From positions 35,348-91,786 of the forward strand of contig NZ_DAIQAX010000001.1 in assembly GCF_036781485.1 (NCBI RefSeq): DNA of 56,439 nt. The letters are read 5' to 3'. The stretch is from Thermocrinis sp. GTDB lineage: Bacteria; Aquificota; Aquificia; Aquificales; Aquificaceae. A program made the position numbers and the translations under genes. Position 1 is the first letter of the stretch, and each line of letters starts with the position of its first letter. The notes beneath the pieces are model-generated. The model worked only from the letters and a program-made list of their open reading frames with translations, searched no databases and was not told the origin of the DNA. Of the stretch, positions 38,736-46,822 are shown one piece after another.

Positions 38736-39806
38736 TTACTTTCCCATTTTGTAACTCCTGAGAACCTCCCTTTGTTCTTCAAGGATAAGTTTTCTTATGG
38801 TTTCTTCTTGTGATTTTTTTAGGTTCAAAAACTTTACTCCTATACACGTTTTTTCTGTTAAGCTTCTTATGTTTATTATCTCCGAGAGTATCCGATCAAA
38901 ATAATTATTCTTCCACTCAAATTCTATTAGTAGGCTTTCACCTTCCCTTAGTTCGAAAGGGCCCTTGAGGCACACTTTTAAACCTCCAACACTTATATCC
39001 TCTATAGTTCCTTCTACAAAAGCTTCGTTTGGTATGTTTTCCATAAGTGATAGCTCTTCTGGAGTTACAACCCTTCCAAAGAAAAAAACGCGGGCAGGAA
39101 TAGACACTTTCCACCTCACAGATTCCCTTAACTGTATTTTACCAAGCTTTTCGGTATGCGGTAGAACAAGAACTATCTTACTACCCTCAAGGTAAGTATT
39201 TAAAACCTCCTCCTGAAAGTAGTATCTACCATCGTCTTCTCTAAGAAAAGAGAAACTAATTTTCTCTCCCACTTCGGGAATATCCTCCAATCTGTCCAGT
39301 ATGGCTATGTGCAGCTCCTTCTCCGTTTTTTCCCAAACAGCGGCACTGTATGAATTTCCTTTATAAGAAATAAAACCGGTTTGATAGAGCTCTATATCCC
39401 TTGTGGTAGACAGAGGCAAAAACCAGGGTAGATGTTCAAATTTAAGTTTTTTCCTAACACTTACTATGATTGGAATATTATCTGAGTTCTTTTTAATCAG
39501 CTTTCCAGCACACTTTTCAAATACATACTTGCTATGGAATAGTTTACTAGGCTCACTTAAATTACGAGCACACTCGTATAGCACATTGATCTCCTCTTCT
39601 TCAAGTCCAAAAGATTCACCAACAACTTTAAATTCTCTTTTTAACATGTTACTTTTAATGTATTTAGAAATAAAGTAGGGAAGTAGTATCAAAACTGATA
39701 TGGAGGCAAACAGACCAAAAAGGGAAATTATAATATCCTGCAAGCTGGGCTCAAACATGTATTTTGTCGCTTCTTTAAAAGTTTCAAATCTTCCCTGATA
39801 GTTCAT
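38736..39806 (-). CDS. PilZ-domain membrane protein
   Basis: A 356-residue protein with one N-terminal membrane helix (about residues 28-46, SLFGLFASISVLILLPYFIS). A cytoplasmic region follows, then a YcgR-like domain and a C-terminal PilZ domain. The c-di-GMP motif is partly visible as RESVRWKVSIPAR (the RxxxR box is degenerate) and DISVGGLKVCLKG (the D/NxSxxG box is intact). Such proteins couple c-di-GMP to flagellar or pilus output. Both systems are represented in this window by pilT-pilC and flgG. It lies 16 bases downstream of trxB. Confidence 0.82.
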   Translation of the reverse strand: MNYQGRFETFKEATKYMFEPSLQDIIISLFGLFASISVLILLPYFISKYIKSNMLKREFKVVGESFGLEEEEINVLYECARNLSEPSKLFHSKYVFEKCAGKLIKKNSDNIPIIVSVRKKLKFEHLPWFLPLSTTRDIELYQTGFISYKGNSYSAAVWEKTEKELHIAILDRLEDIPEVGEKISFSFLREDDGRYYFQEEVLNTYLEGSKIVLVLPHTEKLGKIQLRESVRWKVSIPARVFFFGRVVTPEELSLMENIPNEAFVEGTIEDISVGGLKVCLKGPFELREGESLLIEFEWKNNYFDRILSEIINIRSLTEKTCIGVKFLNLKKSQEETIRKLILEEQREVLRSYKMGK

Positions 39807-39822
39807 AAAGAAGAGGTCCTCC

Positions 39823-40758
39823 TTAAAAATGCTCTTCTATGTATCTTTCTGCCTCTATAGCAGCTATACACCCTTCCCCCACTGCCACTGCCACCTGGCC
39901 AGTAGCTCCACTCCTGCAGTCTCCACATGCAAATACACCCTCCAAATTAGTCCTCATCCTATTGTCGGTGATTATGTATCCCTTATCGTCCATTTCCACA
40001 GTCCCTTTAAGGAAACCAGTAGAGGGCTCCAACCCTATAAATATAAAAACACCTTCTACAGCTAAGGTAGAAAATTCTCCCGTCTGTGTATCCTTAAGGA
40101 GAAGGCTTTCCACAGCTTCTCCTCCCCTTATTTCCTCTACTACCTTGTTAGGTATAAACTTTATCTTTGGATGGGACAGAACTCTCTCTTGAAGATGTTT
40201 TTGAGCTCTAAGCTGGTCCCTCCTGTGAATCAGATAAACTAGGCTTGCAAAATGGGTCAAGAATAAACTTTCCTGACAGGCTGAATCGCCACCCCCCACC
40301 ACAGCTATGGGCACACCGTCAAAAAGGGCACCGTCGCAAGTAGCACAATAAGAAACTCCTCTGTTTAGAAATTCCTCTTCACCCTTGACTCCCAACTTTC
40401 TTGGATTAGCACCCACTGCCAGTATAACTGTCTTGGCTCTCAACAACTCACCCGTTCTCAGATGGAGAAAGATTTCTTTTTCTATTTTCTCTATCTTCAC
40501 TACTTCCTTTCTGTGAATTTCCAAACCGAACCGCTCTGCCTGCTGTTTGAACCTCTGGGTAAGCTCTTTTCCACTTATTCCCTCTGGAAAGCCAGGATAG
40601 TTTTCCACGAGGTCCGTTATAGCTATCTGTCCTCCAAGGGTGCCTTTCTCTAAGAGTAAAGTATGAAGTTTAGCCCTTGCGCAGTATAGGCCGGCAGTTA
40701 GACCAGCAGGACCTCCCCCCACTATCACGCAGTCGTAGAGGATGTCTTCTGAAATCAT
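39823..40758 (-). CDS. trxB: Thioredoxin reductase
   Basis: A 311-residue NADPH- and FAD-dependent enzyme that reduces thioredoxin. The FAD motif GGGPAGLTAGLY lies near 14-25, the redox pair CATC at 138-141, the NADPH motif VVGGGDSACQESLFL near 152, and GVFACGDCRSGATGQVAVA near 271. It overlaps trxA by 4 bases, so reductase and thioredoxin are made together in an arsR-trxA-trxB operon. It is the more canonical of the two reductase-like proteins in the window. Confidence 0.95.
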   Translation of the reverse strand: MISEDILYDCVIVGGGPAGLTAGLYCARAKLHTLLLEKGTLGGQIAITDLVENYPGFPEGISGKELTQRFKQQAERFGLEIHRKEVVKIEKIEKEIFLHLRTGELLRAKTVILAVGANPRKLGVKGEEEFLNRGVSYCATCDGALFDGVPIAVVGGGDSACQESLFLTHFASLVYLIHRRDQLRAQKHLQERVLSHPKIKFIPNKVVEEIRGGEAVESLLLKDTQTGEFSTLAVEGVFIFIGLEPSTGFLKGTVEMDDKGYIITDNRMRTNLEGVFACGDCRSGATGQVAVAVGEGCIAAIEAERYIEEHF

Positions 40759-41081
40759 ATATGGCTTAGTATCATCTGTCTAAGAGCTTCCTTAGGTTGA
40801 ACTCCTATCCTTGTATCTACCACTTCACCGTTTTTGAAAAGCATCAAAGTAGGTATAGCCCTTATGCCATACTGCATGGCTATGTTAGGGTTCTCATCTG
40901 TGTTTAACTTGCCAAATTTTACTCTATCTCCAAATTCCATAGCAAGCTCCTCTATCAGAGGTGCGATTATCCTACATGGCCCACACCACGGTGCCCAAAA
41001 ATCCACCAAAACCGGCTTGTCCGAGTTTAGGACTTCCGCATGCCAATTGCTTTCACTCAAAACTATCACGTTTCCTGCCAT
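40755..41081 (-). CDS. trxA: Thioredoxin
   Basis: A 108-residue thioredoxin with the standard active site WCGPC at residues 32-36, the buried Asp27, and the cis-Pro in IRAIPTLMLFKNGEVVDTRIG. GGAGGTGATCAA precedes the ATG. It overlaps the arsR-type regulator upstream by 16 bases and trxB downstream by 4. Confidence 0.97.
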   Translation of the reverse strand: MAGNVIVLSESNWHAEVLNSDKPVLVDFWAPWCGPCRIIAPLIEELAMEFGDRVKFGKLNTDENPNIAMQYGIRAIPTLMLFKNGEVVDTRIGVQPKEALRQMILSHI

Positions 41082-41368
41082 TTGATCACCTCCTTGCTTA
41101 AGATTTCGTAAATTTTAAGCGCTCTATCATCCTTAATATAATAGCAGACTATGGAACCGTCCCTCTTGCAACCAACTATGCCTTTGTTTCTTAATATTCC
41201 CAGGTGTTGAGAGACGTTAGGTTGAGAGATTTTAAGAAGTTCGCTCAGATTTTTAACGCATTGCTTCCCCTCTATCAAAGTTGCCAGTATTCTCAACCTT
41301 ATAGGATGTGCCAAAGCCTTCAGAAACTCGGCCCACTCTTCAAGTATTTCTTGGTCCTGATACTCCAT
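41066..41368 (-). CDS. ArsR/SmtB-family transcription repressor
   Basis: A 100-residue winged-helix protein with the ArsR pattern FLKALAHPIRLRILATLIEG and recognition helix SQPNVSQHLGILRNKG. The wing is KRDGSIVCYYI. Cysteines at about residues 37 (GKQCVKN), 76 and 84 give thiols that could respond to oxidants or reactive sulfur species, as in BigR/SqrR relatives. No metal-site motif ELCVCDL is present, so metal sensing of the ArsR type is less likely. It heads the trxA-trxB operon, with an operator-like dyad just upstream. Confidence 0.88.
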   Translation of the reverse strand: MEYQDQEILEEWAEFLKALAHPIRLRILATLIEGKQCVKNLSELLKISQPNVSQHLGILRNKGIVGCKRDGSIVCYYIKDDRALKIYEILSKEVIKWQET

Positions 41369-41385
41369 CTTTCATCTCCAAAAAT

Positions 41386-41405
41386 TATATTAGCACATTA
41401 ATATA
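41386..41405. promoter_or_regulatory. Candidate operator for the ArsR-type repressor
   Basis: A perfect 7-base dyad with 6-base centre: TATATTA-GCACAT-TAATATA. It lies 18 bases before the regulator gene and between it and the divergent ppx. AT-rich dyads of this shape are usual operators for ArsR/BigR-type proteins. It probably overlaps the operon's promoter. Confidence 0.6.
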
Positions 41406-41443
41406 TAATTTGAAAATCTTACTAAATCTGAGAAGGGGAACAA

Positions 41444-42355
41444 ATGAGGCTTGCATCTGTTGATGTGGGTTCCTATTCCTGTAGGTTTAGCGTGGCAGAT
41501 TTTTCCAATTCCTTCCAACTGATCTATGAAGAGGGTAATATCACAGCCTTGGCAACTGGTCTAAAAGATGGAAATTACCTTCTGGAAGAAAGGATGGAGG
41601 AAACTCTAAAAGTAATAAAGCACTATATCTCAAAGGCAAAAGATTTAGGAGTGGATAGAATAGTTCTTGTAGGAACCGAAGCTCTTAGAAGAGCAAAGAA
41701 TGCTGACGATTTTTTAAAAAGGGTGAAGGAAGAAACTGGTTATGACTTAAATGTCATCACACCGGAGGAAGAGGGAAGCTTGGCTTTTCTGGCGGTGGCT
41801 TTTTCCTTAAAGCCCGAAGGTAAATTCTGCATCATAGACCAGGGGGGTGGTTCCACAGAGTTTGTGTGCGGAAGAGGGTTTGAAGTTGAATACCTAAGAT
41901 CTTTACCAGTAGGTATAGTTAATCTAACTGAGGAGTTTATAAAAAACGACCCACCTACCAACTACGAGCTTGAGTCTCTAAAGAACTTTTTGGACAATGC
42001 TATTTATCAAGTAATTACACCCTGCGATGTGCTGATTGGCTTGGGTGGAACGATAACTACCATAAGTGCTATAAAGCATGGAGTATTTCCATACGAAGGA
42101 GAAAAGGTGCATGGAACTAAGCTTAGCTTGGACGATATAATGTTTTGGCTTGAAACTCTAAGTAGTATGAAAGCGGATGATAGAGTAAAGCATTTCCCAC
42201 ACATAGAACCAAAGAGGGCTAAGGTGATCATCCCGGGGCTTGTGATATTCTACAGAGCTATGATGTTGTTTGGCAAAAGGGAGATAATCGTAAGCGACTG
42301 GGGTATTAAGGAGGGTGTGTTAATAAGAGAGTATCTAAAACAAAAAACTACCTAA
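41444..42355 (+). CDS. Ppx/GppA exopolyphosphatase family protein
   Basis: A 303-residue ASKHA-fold phosphatase that degrades polyphosphate or (p)ppGpp. It starts LASVDVGSYSCRFSVADF, the phosphate-1 motif. It also has EGSLAFLAVAF near 108, DQGGGSTEFV near 131 and GLGGTITTISA near 199. It has only the two N-terminal domains and lacks the HD-like extension of E. coli Ppx/GppA, as usual in Aquifex-type enzymes. AAGGGG lies 5 bases before the ATG. Its stop overlaps the converging antiporter gene by 4 bases. Confidence 0.9.
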   Translation: MRLASVDVGSYSCRFSVADFSNSFQLIYEEGNITALATGLKDGNYLLEERMEETLKVIKHYISKAKDLGVDRIVLVGTEALRRAKNADDFLKRVKEETGYDLNVITPEEEGSLAFLAVAFSLKPEGKFCIIDQGGGSTEFVCGRGFEVEYLRSLPVGIVNLTEEFIKNDPPTNYELESLKNFLDNAIYQVITPCDVLIGLGGTITTISAIKHGVFPYEGEKVHGTKLSLDDIMFWLETLSSMKADDRVKHFPHIEPKRAKVIIPGLVIFYRAMMLFGKREIIVSDWGIKEGVLIREYLKQKTT

Positions 42356-43491
42356 GAAATTTTCTTTCCTAGAAAAGAGGCTATTTTTGGAGAGTAGACA
42401 AAGCTTATGCTTCCAAGTATTGAGCTCAAAAATACTACAAGAAAGACAAAAGGCTGAGCACTGGGAAGTAGACTGGCAAAGATCAGGGAAAACTCACCCC
42501 TTGGTAAGAAAGATAGGCTTGCCCTGATGGCTGCTCTTCTGCTAAGTCCATACAGCCTTGCTCCTATGTATGTGGAAATTGCCTTTGTGATTATGGAAAG
42601 AACGAGAGCTACGAGCAAAAGTAAAAGACTTTGCTCAATGGATACATCAGAGGTGTAAGTAAAACTGAAGAAAAAGACACCTAAGGAAAGCTCTTTTAGA
42701 TCTGTAAGTTTTTCCTCCACAGCCTTATAGGTAAGGCTCTGCTCTGGGACTATAACACCAAGTAAAAAGGCAATCATGGCAGAAGATATTCCCAACCACT
42801 CTCCCACGCCACATAACAGTAATAGCAAACCCAATATCATGAAAGGGAAAATTGGCTCGTAAGCGATTTTATCTGCATGGCTAACTCCTCTGTGTGCTAA
42901 ATCTCTAAGTAGGTAAAATACAAAGAACAAAAGTACGAGAAAGATTACACTTCTAAGTATTAGAAAAGTCCGATCCTCATCTACTTTTCCTACACCAGAA
43001 ATCAGAGACAGAAGGATTATGGATAGGATATCCTCAAATATGAGTATACCTATAAGAAGGTCTGCTTCTGGAAGAACCAATCTTTTATAGTCGGATAGAA
43101 GCTTAGCCACTATGGATGTGCTTGAAGGATAAAGGGCGGCTGAAACTACGATAGAAAAAGAAAGGTCCTTAGTAATAGCATAGGCTGCTAAAAAAATCGG
43201 GAAGAAGTTAAATACAAAATCAACCAAACCTGGCTTTAGCACATTCTTCATATTCCACAGGCGTTCAAAAGAGTATTCAAGCCCTATGAAGAAAAACAAA
43301 AATACAATGGCGGAGTGCTCCAAGATGGCCACCCAATCAATCACCTTCTCTGGGAAAATAGCCTTTCCCAAAAAACCAGCCAACATAAAGGAGATGATAT
43401 ACGGAACGCGCAGGAATTTAAGGGATAGAGCTAAGAAAAAAAGCAGACTAAATAGTACCCCAACCCATATTAGGATTTCCTCCGAATGCAT
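42352..43491 (-). CDS. CPA2-family K+/H+ (or Na+/H+) antiporter, KhtU/KefB-like
   Basis: A 379-residue membrane protein with about 12 helices of the CPA2 fold, including LYPSSTSIVAKLLSD near 118 and LLIGILIFEDILSII near 145, which hold ion-site residues. The cytoplasmic nucleotide-binding domain of KefB/C is absent, and the regulatory domain is coded separately by the adjacent upstream gene, as in Bacillus KhtTU. It exports K+ (or Na+) for protons and may help in pH or electrophile stress. It is the last gene of dnaJ-hspR-khtT-khtU. Confidence 0.88.
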   Translation of the reverse strand: MHSEEILIWVGVLFSLLFFLALSLKFLRVPYIISFMLAGFLGKAIFPEKVIDWVAILEHSAIVFLFFFIGLEYSFERLWNMKNVLKPGLVDFVFNFFPIFLAAYAITKDLSFSIVVSAALYPSSTSIVAKLLSDYKRLVLPEADLLIGILIFEDILSIILLSLISGVGKVDEDRTFLILRSVIFLVLLFFVFYLLRDLAHRGVSHADKIAYEPIFPFMILGLLLLLCGVGEWLGISSAMIAFLLGVIVPEQSLTYKAVEEKLTDLKELSLGVFFFSFTYTSDVSIEQSLLLLLVALVLSIITKAISTYIGARLYGLSRRAAIRASLSFLPRGEFSLIFASLLPSAQPFVFLVVFLSSILGSISFVYSPKIASFLGKKIS

Positions 43492-43977
43492 TTAAGTGCT
43501 ACACCTTCCACAAAGGTCTAAAAATGCCTTTATCTGTGCTCTGGTTCCTACCGCTATAAGGACATCCCCTACCTCTATCTTCTCCTTATAGGGATCCGGG
43601 CTCGGTATGACCTTTCCTCCTCTCTCTATGGCTATTATTGAAACACCTGTCTTTCTTCTGATTTCAAGCTGGGCAATGGTTTTGTTAGCAAGGTTTGACC
43701 CATCCTCTACCTTAATCCACTCCATAACCACTTGTTGAAGGATCATCTCCATCTTCTCTGCAGAAACCGGTTGGTAAGTAGCTCCAGCTACAAGAAAACC
43801 AAGCTCCTTTGCTTCTTCATCCGTTAGTTCTATAAAACAACTTGGCTCCTCATCTTCCATCAGGTATATTTCCCTTCGTCCAGTGTTGTGTATGATTATT
43901 ACAAGCTCCTTACCACTTTTTAGCAGAACTCCATATTTTTTGCCTATGCCTGGCAGATCAGTCTCTCTTATCTTCAT
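43492..43977 (-). CDS. Cytosolic regulatory subunit with RCK-C/TrkA-C domain, KhtT-like
   Basis: A 161-residue protein with an N-terminal KhtT-type part (MKIRETDLPGIGKKYGVLLK) and a C-terminal RCK_C domain (about 90-155, QLEIRRKTGVSIIAIERGGK, then GDVLIAVGTRAQIKAF). KhtT/AmhM proteins gate the partner antiporter in response to nucleotides and pH. It adjoins the antiporter with no gap between stop and start and overlaps hspR by 20 bases. So the channel and its regulator sit in the heat-shock operon. Confidence 0.88.
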   Translation of the reverse strand: MKIRETDLPGIGKKYGVLLKSGKELVIIIHNTGRREIYLMEDEEPSCFIELTDEEAKELGFLVAGATYQPVSAEKMEMILQQVVMEWIKVEDGSNLANKTIAQLEIRRKTGVSIIAIERGGKVIPSPDPYKEKIEVGDVLIAVGTRAQIKAFLDLCGRCST

Positions 43978-44359
43978 CGCTATAGATTATATCCCTAACT
44001 CTTGCAATTAAGTTTTTGCTAGCCAAGACTATTGCTCTTACATCTTCTCTTTCCTCTCCAATAAAACCACTCTGTATGATTTCCAGAAGCTTTTGTATTT
44101 GCCTTTCCATCTCTTCCATCTGCTCCTTCATCCTGATTATTATCTCAATGCCAGCCAGGTTCACTCCAAGATCTCTGGAAAGAGTAAGGACTAGCTCAAG
44201 CCTTTTGAGGTCATCCTCCGTGTAGTATCTTGTTCTTCCCCTGCTTCTGTATGGCTTTATCAAACCCTCTCTTTCGTAGAGCCTGAGAGTTTGTGGATGT
44301 ATATTATACATCTCCGCCACAACGCTTATGGTGTATCTTTTCTTAACTTCCTTCTTCAT
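43958..44359 (-). CDS. hspR: MerR-family heat-shock repressor HspR
   Basis: A 133-residue protein with the HspR signature ISVVAEMYNIHPQTLRLYER, then YYTEDDLKRLELVLTLSRDL and LAGIEIIIRMKEQM. HspR normally binds HAIR inverted repeats before dnaK/dnaJ operons and represses them together with DnaK. The C-terminal coiled-coil-like tail (about 88-133) is longer than in actinobacterial HspR. It overlaps dnaJ by 4 bases upstream, so it is autoregulated if the HAIR-like site before dnaJ is used. Confidence 0.9.
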   Translation of the reverse strand: MKKEVKKRYTISVVAEMYNIHPQTLRLYEREGLIKPYRSRGRTRYYTEDDLKRLELVLTLSRDLGVNLAGIEIIIRMKEQMEEMERQIQKLLEIIQSGFIGEEREDVRAIVLASKNLIARVRDIIYSDEDKRD

Positions 44360-45486
44360 GCTTGTCTCGTTTTAATCCTTTGAGGTTCTGGCAGTAGTTT
44401 GTCTAACTCTTCCAAAAGTTGCTTAACTCTTCTTCCATCGCCAAAGAGCTTTTCTACCAGACCCAGCTTAGGCACGTCTATGTGTATCCTGAGGATAAGG
44501 TCTCCAAAACCGCCACCTCTCAACCTTGGCATACCTTTACCTTCCACCTTAAAGGTGTCCCCTTCCTTTGTGCCAGGTGGGATCCTTACCTTGATCCTTT
44601 CGCCCGTTAGAGTGGGCACCTCAACCTCTGTACCTAAGACTGCTTCTGTGAGCTTAATACTGATGTCTAAGTATAGATTGTCCCCCCTCCTTTCAAACGT
44701 ATGATGGGGTTTTACCTTAATTAGAAGGTATAGGTCCCCCGCCTGTCCTCCGTATAGCCCAGCATGACCTTTACCTTCCACAAAAACCCTACTTCCATTA
44801 TCTACACCAGGTGGAATACGCACCTTTATTTCTTCTTTCTGCGGAATGGTTCCTTTTCCAGCACACCTGCTACACGGATCTCTTATCACACCCTCTCCAT
44901 TGCAAGTTGGACAAGTTTGAGATATGCTTATAAAAAACTGTCTTTGATAGATTACACCCCTTCCACCGCACGTGGGACACGTCCTTTCCCCTTTGCTTTT
45001 ATCATAACCGTAGCCTTCGCAGACTGGACAAGGGACTTCTCTGACCACTGGTATGCTTACCACTTTCCCAGAGTAAGCCTCTTCAAGGGTTAGCTCTATG
45101 GTATAATAGATATCCTCACCTTTAATCGGTCTTCTTTGAGTGCGCCTTCTTCCTCTCCTTTCAAAAACATCCTCAAAACCAAAACCCTTAAATATGTCTT
45201 CTATGGTTTCAAACAGATCTCCCCAACTTTCTTGAGAGTATCCTCCAGCACCGGCCCCCTGAAAGGCAGCGTGTCCATACTGGTCATAGAGCTTTCTCTT
45301 TTCTGGGTCCGATAGAACTTGATAAGCTTCGTTGATCTCCTTGAACTTTTCCTGCGCCTCTGGATCTTTGTTAAAATCTGGATGATACTTTCTGGCAAGC
45401 CTTCGGTATGCCTTCTTTATCTCCTCCTGGGTAGCATTTCTTGAAATCCCAAGCACTTCATAGTAGTCTTTTTTTGAAGATTGCAT
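44356..45486 (-). CDS. dnaJ: Chaperone protein DnaJ
   Basis: A 376-residue Hsp40 that delivers clients to DnaK. The J-domain (7-70) has RKYHPDFNKD with the HPD motif. A Gly/Phe-rich linker (QGAGAGGYSQ) and four zinc CxxCxGxG repeats follow (CPVCEGYG, CPTCGGRG, CPTCNGEG, CSRCAGKG), then two client-binding domains. Length is normal. There is no Shine-Dalgarno. The promoter lies so close that translation probably starts at the first base of the mRNA. hspR follows with a 4-base overlap. Confidence 0.97.
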   Translation of the reverse strand: MQSSKKDYYEVLGISRNATQEEIKKAYRRLARKYHPDFNKDPEAQEKFKEINEAYQVLSDPEKRKLYDQYGHAAFQGAGAGGYSQESWGDLFETIEDIFKGFGFEDVFERRGRRRTQRRPIKGEDIYYTIELTLEEAYSGKVVSIPVVREVPCPVCEGYGYDKSKGERTCPTCGGRGVIYQRQFFISISQTCPTCNGEGVIRDPCSRCAGKGTIPQKEEIKVRIPPGVDNGSRVFVEGKGHAGLYGGQAGDLYLLIKVKPHHTFERRGDNLYLDISIKLTEAVLGTEVEVPTLTGERIKVRIPPGTKEGDTFKVEGKGMPRLRGGGFGDLILRIHIDVPKLGLVEKLFGDGRRVKQLLEELDKLLPEPQRIKTRQA

Positions 45487-45523
45487 GAATATTTATAATA
45501 AACTTTAGTCTATCGTTGTCAAG
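45487..45523 (-). promoter_or_regulatory. dnaJ promoter with HAIR-like HspR operator
   Basis: On the minus strand TTGACA (45517-45522), a 16-base spacer, and TATTAT (45495-45500) lie 8 bases before the dnaJ ATG. Over this is an HspR-associated inverted-repeat-like element. In plus-strand terms it is CTTTAGT-N7-TGTCAAG (45503-45523), 11 of 14 matches to the CTTGAGT-N7-ACTCAAG consensus as I recall it. The -35 box overlaps the rho stop codon. Confidence 0.7.
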
Positions 45524-46811
45524 AGTGCATGGCTTTTAGAAAGTCTTTGTTTGTCTTGAACTTTCTGAGCTTGTCCAGTAGAAACTCCATAGCCTCTATG
45601 GGGTCCATCGTTGCCAAAAACTTTCTTAGAACCCATATTCTTTGCAGTTCCCACTCTTCAAGTAAAAGCTCTTCCTTCCTTGTGCCAGACTTTTCAATGT
45701 TTATGGCTGGGAATATCCTTCTTTCCATAAGTCTTCTATCCAAGTGTATTTCCATGTTTCCTGTGCCTTTGAACTCCTCGTATATAACATCGTCCATCCT
45801 TGAACCAGTTTCTATAAGAGCGGTAGCTATTATAGTCAAAGAGCCTCCCTCTTCTATGTTTCTTGCAGCACCGAAGAACTTCTTAGGTCTTTGAAGGGCG
45901 GTTGCCTCTATGCCACCAGATAGGACCCTACCCGTAGATGGAGTTACTGCGTTGGAAGCTCTGCCAAAGCGTGTCATAGAGTCCAAAAGTATGACCACAT
46001 CTTTTCCCAGCTCTACCATCCTCTTTGCCTTTTCTATTACCAGCTCTGCCACCTGCATGTGCCTTTCTGGTGGCTCGTCAAAAGTAGAAGCAACAACTTC
46101 GGCCCCTTCGCCCACGATCCTTCTCATTTCTGTCACTTCCTCGGGCCTTTCGTCTATTAGAAGGATAATCAGGTAGACCTCCGGATGGTTCTGTATGATT
46201 GCCTTTGCTATTTTTTGCAAAAGCACAGTTTTACCAGCTTTTGGGGGTGCCACGATAAGTCCTCTTTGCCCCTTGCCTATGGGGGCTATCAGACTTACTA
46301 CCCTTGTGGACAGCTCTTCCGGTGTGGTTTCCAACTTAAACCTTTCTGTGGGATGAAAGGGGGTAAGCTTTTCAAATTGGGGTCTTGCTTTTAAAATGTC
46401 TGGGTTTGGGCTCAAACCAGAAACTGTTTCTATTTTTATAAGAGCTTGGTACTTTTCCCTCTCTTGGGGCGGCCTTGCAAAACCTACTATTACATCTCCA
46501 GTTCTAAGGCCAAATTTCTTTATCTGAGATGGTGCCACATAAACATCGTTGGAGTTAGGCATGTAATTATTTTCCTGTCTTCTTATAAAACCATAACCTT
46601 CAGGTAATATTTCCAACACACCTTTTATGAAGTTCAAACCTTCCAGTTGGGCTTGCGCCTGCAGGATACTTTCCATAAGCTCTTCCTTCCTAAGTCCAGT
46701 AACCCGCTTCAGGTCTAACTCTCTACCTATTTTCTGAAGCTCGGAGAAGGAGAGCTTCTTTAACTCTTCGTATGAATAAATCTTTCTCTCCTGAATTTGG
46801 GATTCCTCCAT
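45519..46811 (-). CDS. rho: Transcription termination factor Rho
   Basis: Rho is a hexameric RNA-dependent ATPase that ends transcription. The 430-residue protein has the N-terminal helical extension (YEELKKLSFSELQKIGRELD), the cold-shock-like RNA domain with GYGFIRRQENNYMPNSNDVYV, and the Walker A loop APPKAGKTVLLQK near 187. Walker B-type LLDSMTRFGRA near 266 and the R-loop NIEKSGTRKEELL near 376 are present. GGAGGTAAGCG precedes the ATG. mnmE lies 11 bases upstream. Confidence 0.97.
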   Translation of the reverse strand: MEESQIQERKIYSYEELKKLSFSELQKIGRELDLKRVTGLRKEELMESILQAQAQLEGLNFIKGVLEILPEGYGFIRRQENNYMPNSNDVYVAPSQIKKFGLRTGDVIVGFARPPQEREKYQALIKIETVSGLSPNPDILKARPQFEKLTPFHPTERFKLETTPEELSTRVVSLIAPIGKGQRGLIVAPPKAGKTVLLQKIAKAIIQNHPEVYLIILLIDERPEEVTEMRRIVGEGAEVVASTFDEPPERHMQVAELVIEKAKRMVELGKDVVILLDSMTRFGRASNAVTPSTGRVLSGGIEATALQRPKKFFGAARNIEEGGSLTIIATALIETGSRMDDVIYEEFKGTGNMEIHLDRRLMERRIFPAINIEKSGTRKEELLLEEWELQRIWVLRKFLATMDPIEAMEFLLDKLRKFKTNKDFLKAMHS

Positions 46812-46822
46812 CGCTTACCTCC

